Program-made: the position numbers and the translations under genes
In this document: positions 33,197 through 44,400 of the stretch, one piece after another
How the letters are laid out: each line of letters opens with the position of its first letter
How positions within the stretch are numbered: position 1 is the stretch's first letter
NCBI RefSeq assembly: GCF_019733395.1
Contig: NZ_JAIHOO010000001.1
Span: 4,092,501 to 4,156,500, forward strand
Length of the DNA stretch: 64,000 nucleotides
Origin: Lysobacter sp. BMK333-48F3
GTDB taxonomy: Bacteria; Pseudomonadota; Gammaproteobacteria; Xanthomonadales; Xanthomonadaceae
Direction: 5' to 3'
The notes under the pieces: model-generated
Told to the model about the DNA's origin: nothing
Database searches by the model: none
Seen by the model: the letters and a program-made list of their open reading frames with translations, nothing else

Positions 33197-34249
33197 TTAG
33201 GGCGCGAGAGTGGCGACGCCCCAGTTCGGGGTCGCGGCGTTGGGCGAGGTCAGGCACATCGCCGACGCCACGTACGGACCGCCGCGCAGGTCGCCGATGC
33301 GGCGCTGGGCGAGCGCGTCGGTGCTCAGGCCGAGGCCGCCGGCGGCGTCGATCGCCATCATCTCGTCCATGCACATCCGGCTGGAGTCGACGCAGCGGTT
33401 GAGGATCGCCTGGTACAGGCCCGGCGCGACCGCGCCGTAGCGGCGTACCGGTTCCTTCTCGCTGGGCTTTTCCAGCTCCAGGTAGCCGGCGCGCTCCAGG
33501 GTCGTGCCGCTGGCGCGGTTCTTCGCCACCCAGGCGTCGAAGCCGGCCTGGTCCAGACCGTGGAAGCGGAAACGCATGTGCGAGAAGCCGGCGCCGCTGT
33601 AGTTGGCGGAGAAGCCCTCGAAGTCGCCGGGCTTGTTGATCACCGCGTGCAACTGGGTCTGCATGCCCGGCATGGCGTAGATCTGGCCGGCCAGGGCGGG
33701 AATGTAGAAGGAGTTCATCACCGTCGAGGCGGTGATCTTGAACTGGATCGGCCGGTCGACCGGCGCGGCCACTTCGTTGATCGTGGCGATGTTCTGTTCC
33801 GGGTACAGGAACAGCCACTTCCAGTCCATCGCCACCACTTCGATCACCAGCGGCTTGACGTCGGCGGCGACCGGCTGGCCGGGCTTGATCCGGTCGAGCG
33901 GACGGTAGGGATCCAGGGTGTGGGTGCTGACCCAGGTGATCGCGCCGAGGACGATGATGATCAGCAGCGGCGCCGACCAGATCACCAGCTCGAGCTGGGT
34001 GGAGTGGTCCCAATCCGGCTTGTAGGTCGCCTTGGTGTTCGAAGCGCGGTAGCGCCAGGCGAAGAACAGCGTCAGCGCGATCACCGGCACGATGATCAGC
34101 AGCATCAGCACGGTCGAGATCACGATCAGGTTGCCTTGCTGCTGGGCGATATCGCCCGACGGGTTCAGCACCACGGTGTTGCAGCCGGCCAGCGCCAGCG
34201 CGGCGCCGGCGACGAGCAAGGGTCGGAACAGAGTCTTGAGAGCGTTCAT
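33197..34249 (-). CDS. cyoA: Cytochrome o ubiquinol oxidase subunit II
   Basis: 350 aa from ATG 34249. Lipoprotein signal with lipobox ALALAGC (Cys23), two transmembrane helices ([40 protein letters not shown]) and a periplasmic cupredoxin domain ([20 protein letters not shown]). The Cu(A) ligands are absent ([13 protein letters not shown] where cytochrome c oxidases have two Cys), as expected for a quinol oxidase. The C-terminal extension carries [16 protein letters not shown]. First gene of the operon; 86 bases separate it from cyoB. Confidence 0.95.
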   Translation of the reverse strand: MNALKTLFRPLLVAGAALALAGCNTVVLNPSGDIAQQQGNLIVISTVLMLLIIVPVIALTLFFAWRYRASNTKATYKPDWDHSTQLELVIWSAPLLIIIVLGAITWVSTHTLDPYRPLDRIKPGQPVAADVKPLVIEVVAMDWKWLFLYPEQNIATINEVAAPVDRPIQFKITASTVMNSFYIPALAGQIYAMPGMQTQLHAVINKPGDFEGFSANYSGAGFSHMRFRFHGLDQAGFDAWVAKNRASGTTLERAGYLELEKPSEKEPVRRYGAVAPGLYQAILNRCVDSSRMCMDEMMAIDAAGGLGLSTDALAQRRIGDLRGGPYVASAMCLTSPNAATPNWGVATLAP

Positions 34250-34575
34250 TAATCTGACGCGTAGGCACGAGCGGGGCCGCGACGGCCGCGGCGATGGGCG
34301 CGATCCTAAAGGCCGGGCGCGGCGCGGACGATTGGACGTTTTGTCCCATGCGCTGCGCTGCAGCATCGACGAGGCGGGCGGCGGGCGAGGGCGGGGCCGT
34401 CGCGCCGTCTTCACGAAACCCAACAACGGCGCGGCCTGGCGCTGAACAGGGCGTCCGCGGGACGGTATTGGCGTCGTCCGCAGACCGGAGTAACGTCGGA
34501 GAGGCGGGTTAAGCGACCCGCCCGTTCCGGCACAGCCGCCGACCACGGACCGCAACCCGTACCGAGCGCCCGCCT
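34250..34575. other. Divergent promoter region between cyoA and an MFS gene
   Basis: 326 bases between divergent starts. It should hold the cyo promoter and that of the 34576 transporter. TTGGACGTTTTGTCCCAT (34332-34349) shows a small GGAC/GTCC inverted repeat, and GCG/CGC runs that could suit RegA-type binding are frequent, but no site can be called. No gene seen. Confidence 0.45.
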
Positions 34576-35904
34576 ATGATGCCTATGCCCAGCCATGCCC
34601 TCCCGGAGTCGTCCCGCACCGTTTCCGTCCATGGCCCCGAGCCGCACGGCGAGGTCAAGCCGGGCGAGATCGCGGTCGGGGTGGTGATCGGGCGGGCCTC
34701 GGAGTACTTCGACTTCTTCGTCTACGGCATCGCTTCGGCGCTGGTCTTCCCCTCGGTGTTCTTCCCCTTCCTCGACAAGCTCGAGGGCACCCTGTGGTCG
34801 TTCGCGATCTTCGCCCTGGCCTTCGTCTCGCGGCCGCTGGGCACGGTGCTGTTCATGTGGATCCAGCGCCGCTGGGACCGCAGCACCAAGCTGACCGCGG
34901 CCCTGTTCCTGCTCGGCAGCTGCACCGCCGGCATCGCCTTCCTGCCCGGGTTCGCCAAGATCGGCAGCCTGTCGATCGTGCTGCTGGCCCTGTTCCGGCT
35001 CGGCCAGGGCGTGGCCCTGGGCGGCTCCTGGGACGGCCTGCCCTCGCTGCTGGCGCTCAACGCGCCCAAGGAGCGGCGCGGCTGGTACGCCATGCTCGGC
35101 CAGCTCGGCGCCCCGGTCGGCTTCATCATCTCCGCGGCCCTGTTCGCCTACCTCTACGGCGCGCTGTCGCCGACCGACTTCTTCGACTGGGGCTGGCGCT
35201 ATCCGTTCTTCGCCGCCTTCGCGATCAACGTGGTGGCCCTGTTCGCCCGCCTGCGCCTGGTGCTGACCCACGAGTACGAACGCGAACTGGGCGAGCACGA
35301 GCTGGAGCCGACCCCGGTGCTGGAACTGGTCGGGGCCAAAGGCCGGCACGTGGTGATCGGCGCCTTCGCCGCCCTGGCCAGCTATGCGCTGTTCCATATC
35401 GTCACCATCTTCCCGCTGTCGTGGATCCTGCTGTACTCGGACCAGTCGGTGCCGCAGTTCCTGGCGGTGCAGATCGTCGGCGCCTTCCTCGCCGCCGGCG
35501 CGGTGGTCGCCTCGGGCTCCATCGCCGACCGTTTCGGCCGGCCGCGCACCCTGGCCGCGCTGGCCGCGGCGATCGCGATGTTCAGCGGTTTCGCGCCGAC
35601 CCTGCTCGGCAGCGGCGCGATCGGGCAGGACGCCTTCATCCTGATCGGCTTCGTCCTGCTCGGCCTGTCCTACGGCCAGGCGGCCGGCTCGGTGACCGCG
35701 AACTTCGGCTCCAAGTACCGCTACACCGGCGCCGCGCTGACCTCCGACCTGGCCTGGCTGATCGGCGCCGCGTTCGCGCCGCTGGTCGCGCTGGGCCTGT
35801 GCGCCCGCTTCGGCCTGGCCTTCGTCGGCGTCTACCTGCTGTCGGGCGCGGTCTGCACGATGGCCGCGCTGGCGGTCAACCGGGCGCTCAAGCTGCGCAG
35901 CTGA
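34576..35904 (+). CDS. MFS metabolite:H+ symporter (MHS/ShiA-like)
   Basis: 442 aa with about twelve transmembrane helices. Family marks: IGRASEYFDFFVYGIASALV (MHS proteins open with 'G...EWYDFFxYG'), FVSRPLGTVLFMWIQRRWDR (the loop 2-3 MFS motif) and LFRLGQGVALGGSWDGLPSL. Typical substrates are organic acids or osmolytes such as shikimate, citrate or proline/betaine; none can be chosen here. Several Met codons cluster at the start (34576, 34579, 34585) with no clear ribosome site. A strong terminator follows. Confidence 0.88.
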   Translation: MMPMPSHALPESSRTVSVHGPEPHGEVKPGEIAVGVVIGRASEYFDFFVYGIASALVFPSVFFPFLDKLEGTLWSFAIFALAFVSRPLGTVLFMWIQRRWDRSTKLTAALFLLGSCTAGIAFLPGFAKIGSLSIVLLALFRLGQGVALGGSWDGLPSLLALNAPKERRGWYAMLGQLGAPVGFIISAALFAYLYGALSPTDFFDWGWRYPFFAAFAINVVALFARLRLVLTHEYERELGEHELEPTPVLELVGAKGRHVVIGAFAALASYALFHIVTIFPLSWILLYSDQSVPQFLAVQIVGAFLAAGAVVASGSIADRFGRPRTLAALAAAIAMFSGFAPTLLGSGAIGQDAFILIGFVLLGLSYGQAAGSVTANFGSKYRYTGAALTSDLAWLIGAAFAPLVALGLCARFGLAFVGVYLLSGAVCTMAALAVNRALKLRS

Positions 35905-35937
35905 TCCCGCCCGCGCCGGCGACGCCGGCGGATCGAC

Positions 35938-35975
35938 CACGACGGCCTGCGCTTGCGCGGGCCGTCGTGTTTTGC
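35938..35975 (+). terminator. Rho-independent terminator after MHS transporter
   Basis: CACGACGGCC (35938-35947) pairs perfectly with GGCCGTCGTG (35960-35969), followed at once by TTTT (35970-35973), 34 bases after the stop codon. Confidence 0.85.
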
Positions 35976-36977
35976 GAGGTCGTCAAGGCATGAGTTGCGG
36001 AACGGGCCGGAGCCCGGCGCTGCAGCGGATCGGCAACGGCCGGTAGTGCCGCGCGTCGCCATGCGTCTTCGCATATATATATATAGGCCTACGTCGCGCG
36101 ACGCCCGGCGTAACCCGGCGCCGATTTTCTTTTTGCCGAATTTGGCGGATTGCGCTCGCGGGTTCATGCCGTCTCGACGGCAGGCTGAGACGGCGATGCG
36201 TCGCATGCCCCGTCGCTCGAACTCGCGATCGTGGCGGCGATGCGCGTTGCGGGCCGTCGCCGAATCCGCTGGCGACGTTCGCTTCGTCGTTGCGCATACG
36301 TCGGCGTACGCGATCGTGCGCCCGCTGTCGGCGTGGCTGGCGCTCCAGAGCAGCGGCTGCGCGTCGCAACGGCGGCCCTCGCGCGCAACCGTATCGTTCG
36401 CCGGTCGCGCAGCGACCGCGTGTGACGCGCATTCGTGGCGAACGGTCCGCGCAATCGCCGAAGCGACGGCTGCGGCGAAGAATGCGGCGCCGCATGTCGC
36501 GCCGACGCGGCGCGAGAAACCGGCCGTTAATCGCCGATAACGAATCGCATGCACATGCATTGCGGTCGAGGCAGGTGCGGTGCGACCGGATATTGCAGGT
36601 CATCGGCAAGCGATACGCGCATTCGAGTTGCGCAAGAATTGCCGCGAATTCGCGGGGTTTGCGCAGTGGCGTCGACGTTCTCTGTCCGAGTGCGCGTTCG
36701 GTTCGCACCTGAATGTGACGAAGCCACGCGAACGAGTTGAATGGAAACAAGCCGTCCGCGCAGAGTTTGATCGGGTACTCCGTTTGCAAACTTGCACCGC
36801 ATCGTGCGTAAAGAATTTTCAACACGACGATATATGTTATCGGCGCAGTCAGCGTACCCAAGCCTGTTGCGCTAGCCGGATTCACGAAGCGCCACGCGCT
36901 TCCAAGCCACGCGACCGAAGCTCGCCACGAGTAGTACCCGCGACGCATGGCGCGCGGGAACCAGAGAGAGCGCACGT
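35976..36977. other. 1-kb non-coding leader upstream of the NRPS cluster
   Basis: No credible gene on either strand. Notable items are an (AT)n run at 36071-36086 (CATATATATATATAG), an IR-like GCATGCACATGC at 36548-36559, and an A/T-rich patch at 36780-36845 (TAAAGAATTTTCAACACG, ATATATGTTATC) that is the best candidate for the promoter of the exporter/NRPS operon. The rest is dominated by short GCGATGCG/CGTCGC-type words. Such a long empty gap is unusual in this gene-dense window. Confidence 0.5.
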
Positions 36978-38363
36978 ATGCAGGAGGCGACCGTCGAGCA
37001 AGCGCCGACATCGTCGAGCGAACAGCCGAGCACGCCATCGCCGCAAGCGCCGTCGCACGCGCGCTCGACATTCGGGCTGCTGTGGCTGAGCGAGACCGCG
37101 TTCGACCTGGGCACCACCCTGGTCAGCTTCGCGGTCGGCGTATGGATTTTTTCGCAATCGGGATCGACCCAGGATTATTCGTTGTCGGTGCTCGCCGCGG
37201 CCTTGGCGGCGATGCTGGCGACGCCGTTCGCCGGCGCGTTCGCCGACCGCTACGACCGGCGCTGGGTGGTGCTGTGCTGCGATCTCGGCGCGATCGCAGG
37301 CACCTTCGCGATCGCGCTGGCCCTGGTGTACGGACGCATCGGCATCGCCGCGCTGTATCTCTATGCGGCGGCGGCCTCGGCGCTGGGCGCTTTGCGCAGA
37401 CCCGCGATCCGCGTCGCGATCAGCCGGTTCGTGCCCAAGGACCGCTTCGCCCAGGTCGGCGGCCTGACCGGCATTTCGCGCGCCTTGGTCCAGGTCGGGG
37501 CGCCCACCGCGGCCGGCTTCCTGATGGCGCGCCTGGGCCTGCAGGGCGTGATGGCGACGCAGCTGTGCCTGCTGTTGGCCGGCGCGGCGCTGGTGTTCGC
37601 GGCGTTGACCCGCGCCGGCGACGGCGTGCGCGGCGGCGAGGCGGTCGCGGCGGCGACGCTGCTGGGAGGCGCCAGGAACAGTCTCGGCGGCGCGTTCGAC
37701 TATCTGCGCGAGCAGCCGCTGATGCGCGCCTTGCTGCTGTACGGGGCGCTGGTGCAATGCCTGATGGTGCTGGCGACGACGCTGCTGACGCCGATGGTGC
37801 TGTCGACCCATTCCAGCGACGTGCTCGGCCTGGTCATGTCGGTCGGCATCGTCGGTGGGTTGCTCGGCTCGGTGCTGGTGGCGACGGCCTGGATCCGTCG
37901 CGAGTTGATGCGCTGGATCCTGGTCTGCGACGCCCTGCAATGCGCGGCGGTGTTGGTCGCGGGCTACGCCACCGGCCCGGCATGGTGGTGTGCGGCCGCG
38001 TTCGTCTGCCTGTTCTGCGGCAGTACGTCGGTGGCGTGCTCGCATGCGCTGTGGATGCGCAAGGCGCCGTTATCGCGCCAGGGCAGCGTGTTCGCCCTGA
38101 TCGCCGCCAGCAACATGCTGGTGATGTGCGTCGTGCTGCTGTTCGGCGGCTGGCTGGCCGACGCGGTGCTGGAGCCGGCCTTGCGCGAAAGCGGTGCGCT
38201 CAGCGCCACGGTCGGCGGCTGGTTCGGCACCGGGCGAGGGCGCGGCATCGGTTTTCTGTTCTTCCTTAGCGGTGCGATCGGCCTGACGTTGACCTCGATC
38301 GCGCTGGGCAATCGCCGCCTGCGCCGGCTCGAAACCCTGGTGGCGGACCGCAGCGATCCCTGA
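36978..38363 (+). CDS. MFS exporter of the NRPS cluster (EntS/MFS_3-like)
   Basis: 461 aa. A hydrophilic Ser/Pro-rich N-terminus (about 30 residues) precedes about twelve helices with FGLLWLSETAFDLGTTLVSF, AGAFADRYDRRWVVLCCDLG (loop 2-3 D-R-x-DRR motif) and RPAIRVAISRFVPKDRFAQV, typical of the EntS/MacB-like drug and siderophore efflux branch. It lies 99 bases upstream of the first NRPS gene on the same strand and probably exports the lipopeptide or protects the producer. The start ATG is preceded by GAGAG. Confidence 0.85.
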   Translation: MQEATVEQAPTSSSEQPSTPSPQAPSHARSTFGLLWLSETAFDLGTTLVSFAVGVWIFSQSGSTQDYSLSVLAAALAAMLATPFAGAFADRYDRRWVVLCCDLGAIAGTFAIALALVYGRIGIAALYLYAAAASALGALRRPAIRVAISRFVPKDRFAQVGGLTGISRALVQVGAPTAAGFLMARLGLQGVMATQLCLLLAGAALVFAALTRAGDGVRGGEAVAAATLLGGARNSLGGAFDYLREQPLMRALLLYGALVQCLMVLATTLLTPMVLSTHSSDVLGLVMSVGIVGGLLGSVLVATAWIRRELMRWILVCDALQCAAVLVAGYATGPAWWCAAAFVCLFCGSTSVACSHALWMRKAPLSRQGSVFALIAASNMLVMCVVLLFGGWLADAVLEPALRESGALSATVGGWFGTGRGRGIGFLFFLSGAIGLTLTSIALGNRRLRRLETLVADRSDP

Positions 38364-38462
38364 TCGCGCCGGCGCCGCTCCACCCACGCGATTCCGCCAG
38401 GTACGCGACGGCACGGCGCGCATCGGCAACCGACTCTTCCGACTTTCCATTCAATCGACCCC

Positions 38463-41400
38463 ATGAGCAGCGAAGTCCTCCATCCTTTAAGCTCTCCCCA
38501 GCACGCCGTGTGGCTGGACCAGTCGCTGGCGCCGGATCTGCCTTGTTACAACATCGGCACCGCGGTGCTGTTCGAGGGGCCGGCCGACCCCGATCGTTTC
38601 GAGGCGGCCGTGCGCCAGGTCGCGCAACGCCATGCCGCGTTGCGGATCGTGCTCGAACGCAGCGGCGACGGCGTCCGGCAGCGTTTCGCCGACATCGCCG
38701 GGGCTAGCCTGCAGCGGATCGACCTTTGCGGCCGCGCCGATGCCGAGGAGCTCGCCTGGCAGCGCATGCGCGCGGCGTTCGATGCGCCGTTCGACTTGTA
38801 CGGCCAGCCGTTGTGGCGCATGCAGTGGTTGCAGGTGACGCCGCAGCGCGCCTATTGGCTGCTGTGCTTCCATCATCTGGTCGCCGACGGCTGGGCCGTG
38901 GCGCTGATCGGACAGGCGGTCAGCCAGGCCTACAACCGTCTGTCGCGCGGCGAAGCGCCCGAGCCCGAAGACGGCTCGGACGACGAAGCCGACTATCGCG
39001 ATTTCATCGCCCGCGACGCCGAGTACCTGGCTTCGCCGCGCTACGCCAAGGACCGCGAGTTCTGGACCCAGCGCTACGCTCGGCTGCCCGATCCTCTGTT
39101 CGAGCAAGCGCCCGGGCGGCGCGGCCGCTTCGATCGGCGTTTCGGCCAAGCGGTGTGGTCGCTGGAGCGCGCGCGCTACCAGCGTCTGAGCGACGTCGCC
39201 GCCGCCCAGGGCGGATCCGGCACGCACTTCATCGCCGCCGCGCTGGCCGTGTACTTCGCCCGCATCGCCGGCCGCGAGGACGAAGTGGTGATCGGCATGC
39301 CGGTGCACAACCGCACCGGCGCCGCGCAACGGCGCACGGTCGGCATGTTCGCCGCAGCGATGCCGGTCGGCATCACGGTCGATGCGCGGGCGCCGTTCGC
39401 TGCGGTGTTGGCGCAGACGGCGGCGGAGACGAAGCGCTGCTACCGGCACCAGCGATACCCCTTGGCGGACCTGCATCGCGAGCTGCTCAGCGGGGTCGGC
39501 GACCGTCGCGGCCTGTTCGACCTGTCGCTGTCGATGGAAGGGTTCCAGGGCGATCTCGAAATGGACGGCGCCGCCAGCACGGCGTATCCGTTGCACAACG
39601 GCTACGAGCGCCAGCCGTTGGCGGTCTACGTGCGCGATTACGAGCAGCAGCGCCCGGTCCGGATCGAGTTCAACTACGACCCGGACGCGTTCGGCGAGCA
39701 CGACATGGCCGCGCACTTGCGGCGGTTGGAGCGGCTGGTCCTGGCCGCGATCGAGACCCCTGAAGCCGCGGTCGGCGACCTGCCGCTGATGGACGAAACC
39801 GAGCGCACACTGGTCCTGCATCGGTTCAACGAACCGCAGTTGGACACCGGTGCGCCGCAGCCGATGCATCGGATGTTCGAAAGGCATGCGCAGGCCACGC
39901 CCGACGCGATCGCGGTGCAGCACGAAGACCAGGCCCTGAGCTACGGCGAGCTCAACCGGCGGGCCAATCGCCTGGCCCATCATCTGCGCGGGCTCGGCGT
40001 CGGCCCGGACGCGCTGGTCGCGATCGGCCTGGAGCGCGGGCTGGACCTGGTCGTCGCGATCCTGGCCACGCTCAAGGCCGGCGGCGCTTACGTGCCGCTG
40101 GACCCGGTCTATCCCGACGAGCGCCTGCTGCACATGTTGGACGACAGCGCGCCGGTCGCCTTGATCGGCGATGAGGACTTGATCCGGCGCCTGCAGCCTT
40201 CGGCCGACTGCCGCCTGGTGCGGATGGACTCGGCCGAGGCGGAGCGGCCGTGGGCGCGCGCGAGCAGCGACAACCCCGAAGTCGAGGGGCTGACCCCGGC
40301 GCACCTGGCCTACGTGATCTACACCTCCGGTTCGACTGGCCTGCCCAAGGGGGTGATGGTCGAACACGCCCAGGTCAGCCGCCTGTTCGCCGCGACCCAG
40401 GCCGATTTCGGTTTCGGCCGCGACGACGTCTGGACCCTGTTCCATTCCTTCGCCTTCGACTTCTCGGTGTGGGAACTGTGGGGCGCGCTGATCCACGGCG
40501 GACGCCTGATCGTGGTGCCGCATGCGATCAGCCGGGCGCCGGCCGAGTTCCATCGCCTGGTCTGCGAGCAGGGCGTGACCGTACTCAACCAGACCCCGAG
40601 CGCGTTCCGCCAGTTCGTCGCCGCCGGCCAGGCCGCGCCGCGCCCGCATGCGTTGCGCTACGTGATTTTCGGCGGCGAAGCGTTGGAGATGGCGAGCCTC
40701 AAGCCGTGGTACGCGCAGCCGCACAATCTCGCCACGCGCCTGGTCAACATGTACGGCATCACCGAGACCACGGTGCACGTGACCTACCGGGCGCTGCAGC
40801 CGGCCGATGCGGAGCGACCCGGCGCCAGCCCGATCGGCACGCGCATCGGCGACCTCAGTCTGTACGTGCTAGACCCGCAGGGCCGGCCGCTGCCGGTCGG
40901 CTGCACCGGCGAGATGTACGTCGGCGGCGCCGGCGTGGCCCGCGGCTATCTGCGCCGCCCGCAACTGGATGCGCAGCGTTTCCTGCCCGACCGGTTCAGC
41001 GGCGCGCCGGGGGCGCGCATGTACCGCACCGGCGATCTCGGCCGCTACCTGGCCGACGGCACGCTGGAGTACTTCGGCCGCAACGACCAGCAGGTCAAGA
41101 TCCGCGGCTTCCGCATCGAGCTGGGCGAGATCGAAGCGCAGCTGAGCCAAGTCGAGGGTGTCGGCGAAGCGGTCGTGGTCGCGCGCGCGGACGTGCCGGG
41201 CGACCAGCGCCTGGTCGCTTACCTGGTCGCCGGCGACGACGCGCCGCTGCCGGAACCGGCGCGTCTGCGCGAGGCCTTGCGCGACCGACTGCCCGATTAC
41301 ATGCTGCCGGCGGCGTATGTGCGCCTGCCGGCGTTGCCGCTGACCGCAAACGGCAAACTGGACCGCAAGGCGCTGCCGGCGCCGGACGACCAGGCTTATC

Positions 41401-44400
41401 GGCAGCGCGCCTACGAAGCGCCGCGCGGCGGCGCCGAACAGGCCTTGGCGCGGATCTGGGCCGAGCTGCTCGGCGTCGAACAGGTCGGTCGCGACGACAA
41501 CTTCTTCGAGCTCGGCGGCCATTCCATCCTCGCCGTGCAGCTGGTCGAACGCCTGCAGCGCGAAGGCCTGCCGACGACCATCCGCGATCTGTTCTCGGCG
41601 CCCAGCCTGGCCGCGCTGGCCGCGAACCTGGCCGGGCAAGGGCAGGGCGAGCCCGTCGCGGTGCCGGCCAACGCCATCGCCGAGGGCTGCGAGCGCATCG
41701 TCCCCGAGATGCTGCCGTTGGTGCGCCTGGATCAGGCCCAGATCGACCTGGTCGCCGCCGCAGTGCCGGGCGGCATGGCCAATATTCAGGACATCTATCC
41801 GCTGGCGCCGCTGCAGGAAGGCATCCTGTTCCACCACCTGCTGCAACGCGACAGCGATGCCTACGTTCTGCCGGCGCTGCTGCGCTTCGACGACCGCGCC
41901 CGCCTGGACCATTTTCTGGACGCATTGCAGCGGGTCATCGCACGTCACGACATCTTGCGCACGTCGGTTCAATGGGAGGGGCTGGACGAACCGGTGCAGG
42001 TAGTCTGGCGCCGCGCCGAAATGAATCTGCACACGCTGGCGCTGGACCCTGCCCGCGGCGACGTGCAGGCGCAGTTGCAGGACCGGGCCGATCCGCGCCG
42101 AGCCCGACTGGACCTGCGCCGCGCGCCGATGCTGCAGGCCTATGCCGCTTTCGATCCGGCAGGCGGGCATTGGCTGCTGCAGTTGCTGCATCACCACCTG
42201 ACCCTGGATCACACCACCACCGAACTGATCCTGCACGAAGTGGTCGCGCTGCTGCAGGGGCGTGGCGACGAGTTGCCGGCGCCGGTGCCTTTCCGCGACT
42301 TCGTCGCGCGGGCGCGCCATGGCGTGGGCGAGGCCGAACACGAGGCTTACTTCCACGCCATGCTCGGCGATCTGGACGAGCCGACCGCGCCGTTCGGCTT
42401 GCTCGACGTGCAGGGCGACGGCTCGCAGGTCGAGCAGGCGCGGCGCACGTTGCCGGCGGAACTGTCGGCGCGGTTGCGACGCCTGGCCCGCGCCCACGGC
42501 GTCGGCGCGGCCAGTCTGTTCCATCTGGCCTGGGCCCAGGTGCTGGGGCAGTGCAGCGGCCGCGACGACGTGGTGTTCGGCACCGTGCTGTTCGGACGCA
42601 TGCAGGGCGGCGCCGGCATCGACCGCGCCATGGGTATGTTCATCAACACCTTGCCGGTGCGCATCGTCCTGGGCGGACGCGACGCGGCGCAAGCGTTGCG
42701 CGAAACCCACGAGCGCCTGAGCGGGTTGTTGCGCCACGAGCAGGCCTCGCTGACCCTGGCCCGCCGTTGCAGCGGACTCGGCGCGGGCGCGCCGATGTTC
42801 TCGGCGCTGCTCAACTACCGCCATAGCCGCGCCGAAACGTTCGGCGAGAGCCGCATCGCCGACGGCATCCAGTACCTCGGCGGGCGCGATCTGACCAATT
42901 ATCCCTTCAGCCTGTACGTCGACGACCTCGGCAGCGACTTCGTGCTGACCGCCGAGATCCATGCCTCGGTCCGCGCCGAGCGCATCGCCGATTTCGTCGA
43001 GCAGGCGCTGACCGCCCTGGCGCAGGCGCTGGAACGATCTTCCGATGCGCCGCTGAGCGCGCTCGACGCGCTGCCGGCGGCGGAGCGCCAGTGCGTGCTC
43101 TACGGTTACAACGACACCCGCCGCGACTATGCCGCGCCGGCCTTGGTCCACGAAGCCTTCGAGCAGCAGGCCGCGGCGCATCCGGAGCGGATCGCGCTGG
43201 AACTGGACGGTGCGCAACTGAGCTATCGCGCGCTCAACGAACAGGCCAACCGCCTGGCGCGGCATCTGCGCGGCCTCGGCGTCGGCCCCGACCAACGCGT
43301 GGCGATCTGTGTCGAACGCAGTCTGGCGATGGTGGTGGCGATCCTGGCCACGCTGAAAGCCGGCGGCGCTTACGTGCCGCTGGATCCGGCCTATCCGGAC
43401 GAGCGCCTGGCGCAGATGCTGCGCGACAGCCGGCCGGCGGCAGTGCTGAGCCAGCACCGGCTGTTGCCGCGGCTGGCGCCGGGCGAGGCCGCGCTGGTGC
43501 TGCTCGACGAGGCGGCGCCGGCCTGGGCCAAGGCCTCGGCCGCCAACGTGCACGGCGGCGAGCTGGGGCTGAAGCCCGAGCACCTGGCCTACGTGATCTA
43601 CACCTCCGGCTCGACCGGCGTGCCCAAGGGCGTGGCGATGCCGCATCGCGGCCTGGTCAACCTGCTGGCCTGGCAGCGCGAACAGTTGCCGGAACCGGCG
43701 CGGACCCTGCAGTTCGCCGCGCTGGGCTTCGATGTCGCGTTCCAGGAAATCTTCAGCACCCTGGGCAGCGGCGGCACCCTGGTGCTGCTGCACGAAGAAC
43801 TGCGCCAGGATCTGCCGGCGCTGGCCGAGTGGTTGGCGCAGGAGTCGATCGAACGGCTGTTCCTGCCGTACATCGCTCTGAGCACGCTCAGCGAACTGTG
43901 GTCGCAGCGCGCCGAGCCGCTGCCGATGCTGCAGGACCTGATCACCGCCGGCGAACAACTGCGCATCACCCCGGCGATCCGGCGCATGTTCGCCAAGCAC
44001 CCGCAGGCGCGGCTGCACAACCACTACGGCCCGACCGAAAGCCACGTGGTCAGCGCGCATACCCTGGACGGCCCGGCCGAACACTGGGAAGACCTGCCGC
44101 CGATCGGCCGGCCGATAGGCAACAGCCGGGTCTATCTACTCGATGCGCAGCGGCGGCCGGTGCCGGTCGGCGTCGCCGGCGAGCTGTACCTGGGCGGGGT
44201 GCAGGTCGCGCAGGGCTATCTGCAGCGGCCAGAGCTGAGCGCGCAGCGCTTTCTGGCCGACCCCTTCGACCGCCGCGGCGGCGGCCGCATGTACAAGACC
44301 GGCGATCTCGGCCGCTGGCGCGAAGACGGCACGATCGAGTACCTGGGCCGCAACGATTTCCAGGTCAAGGTGCGAGGCTACCGGATCGAGCTGGGCGAGA

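Noticed and set aside
33111..34349. Minus-strand extension of the cyoB frame across cyoA
   Set aside because: It overlaps cyoA in another frame and lacks protein character; CyoB starts at the conserved [10 protein letters not shown].
35983..37071. Open frames across the 1-kb gap before the NRPS cluster
   Set aside because: Arg-rich, compositionally odd on both strands, no ribosome sites or domains; treated as non-coding.
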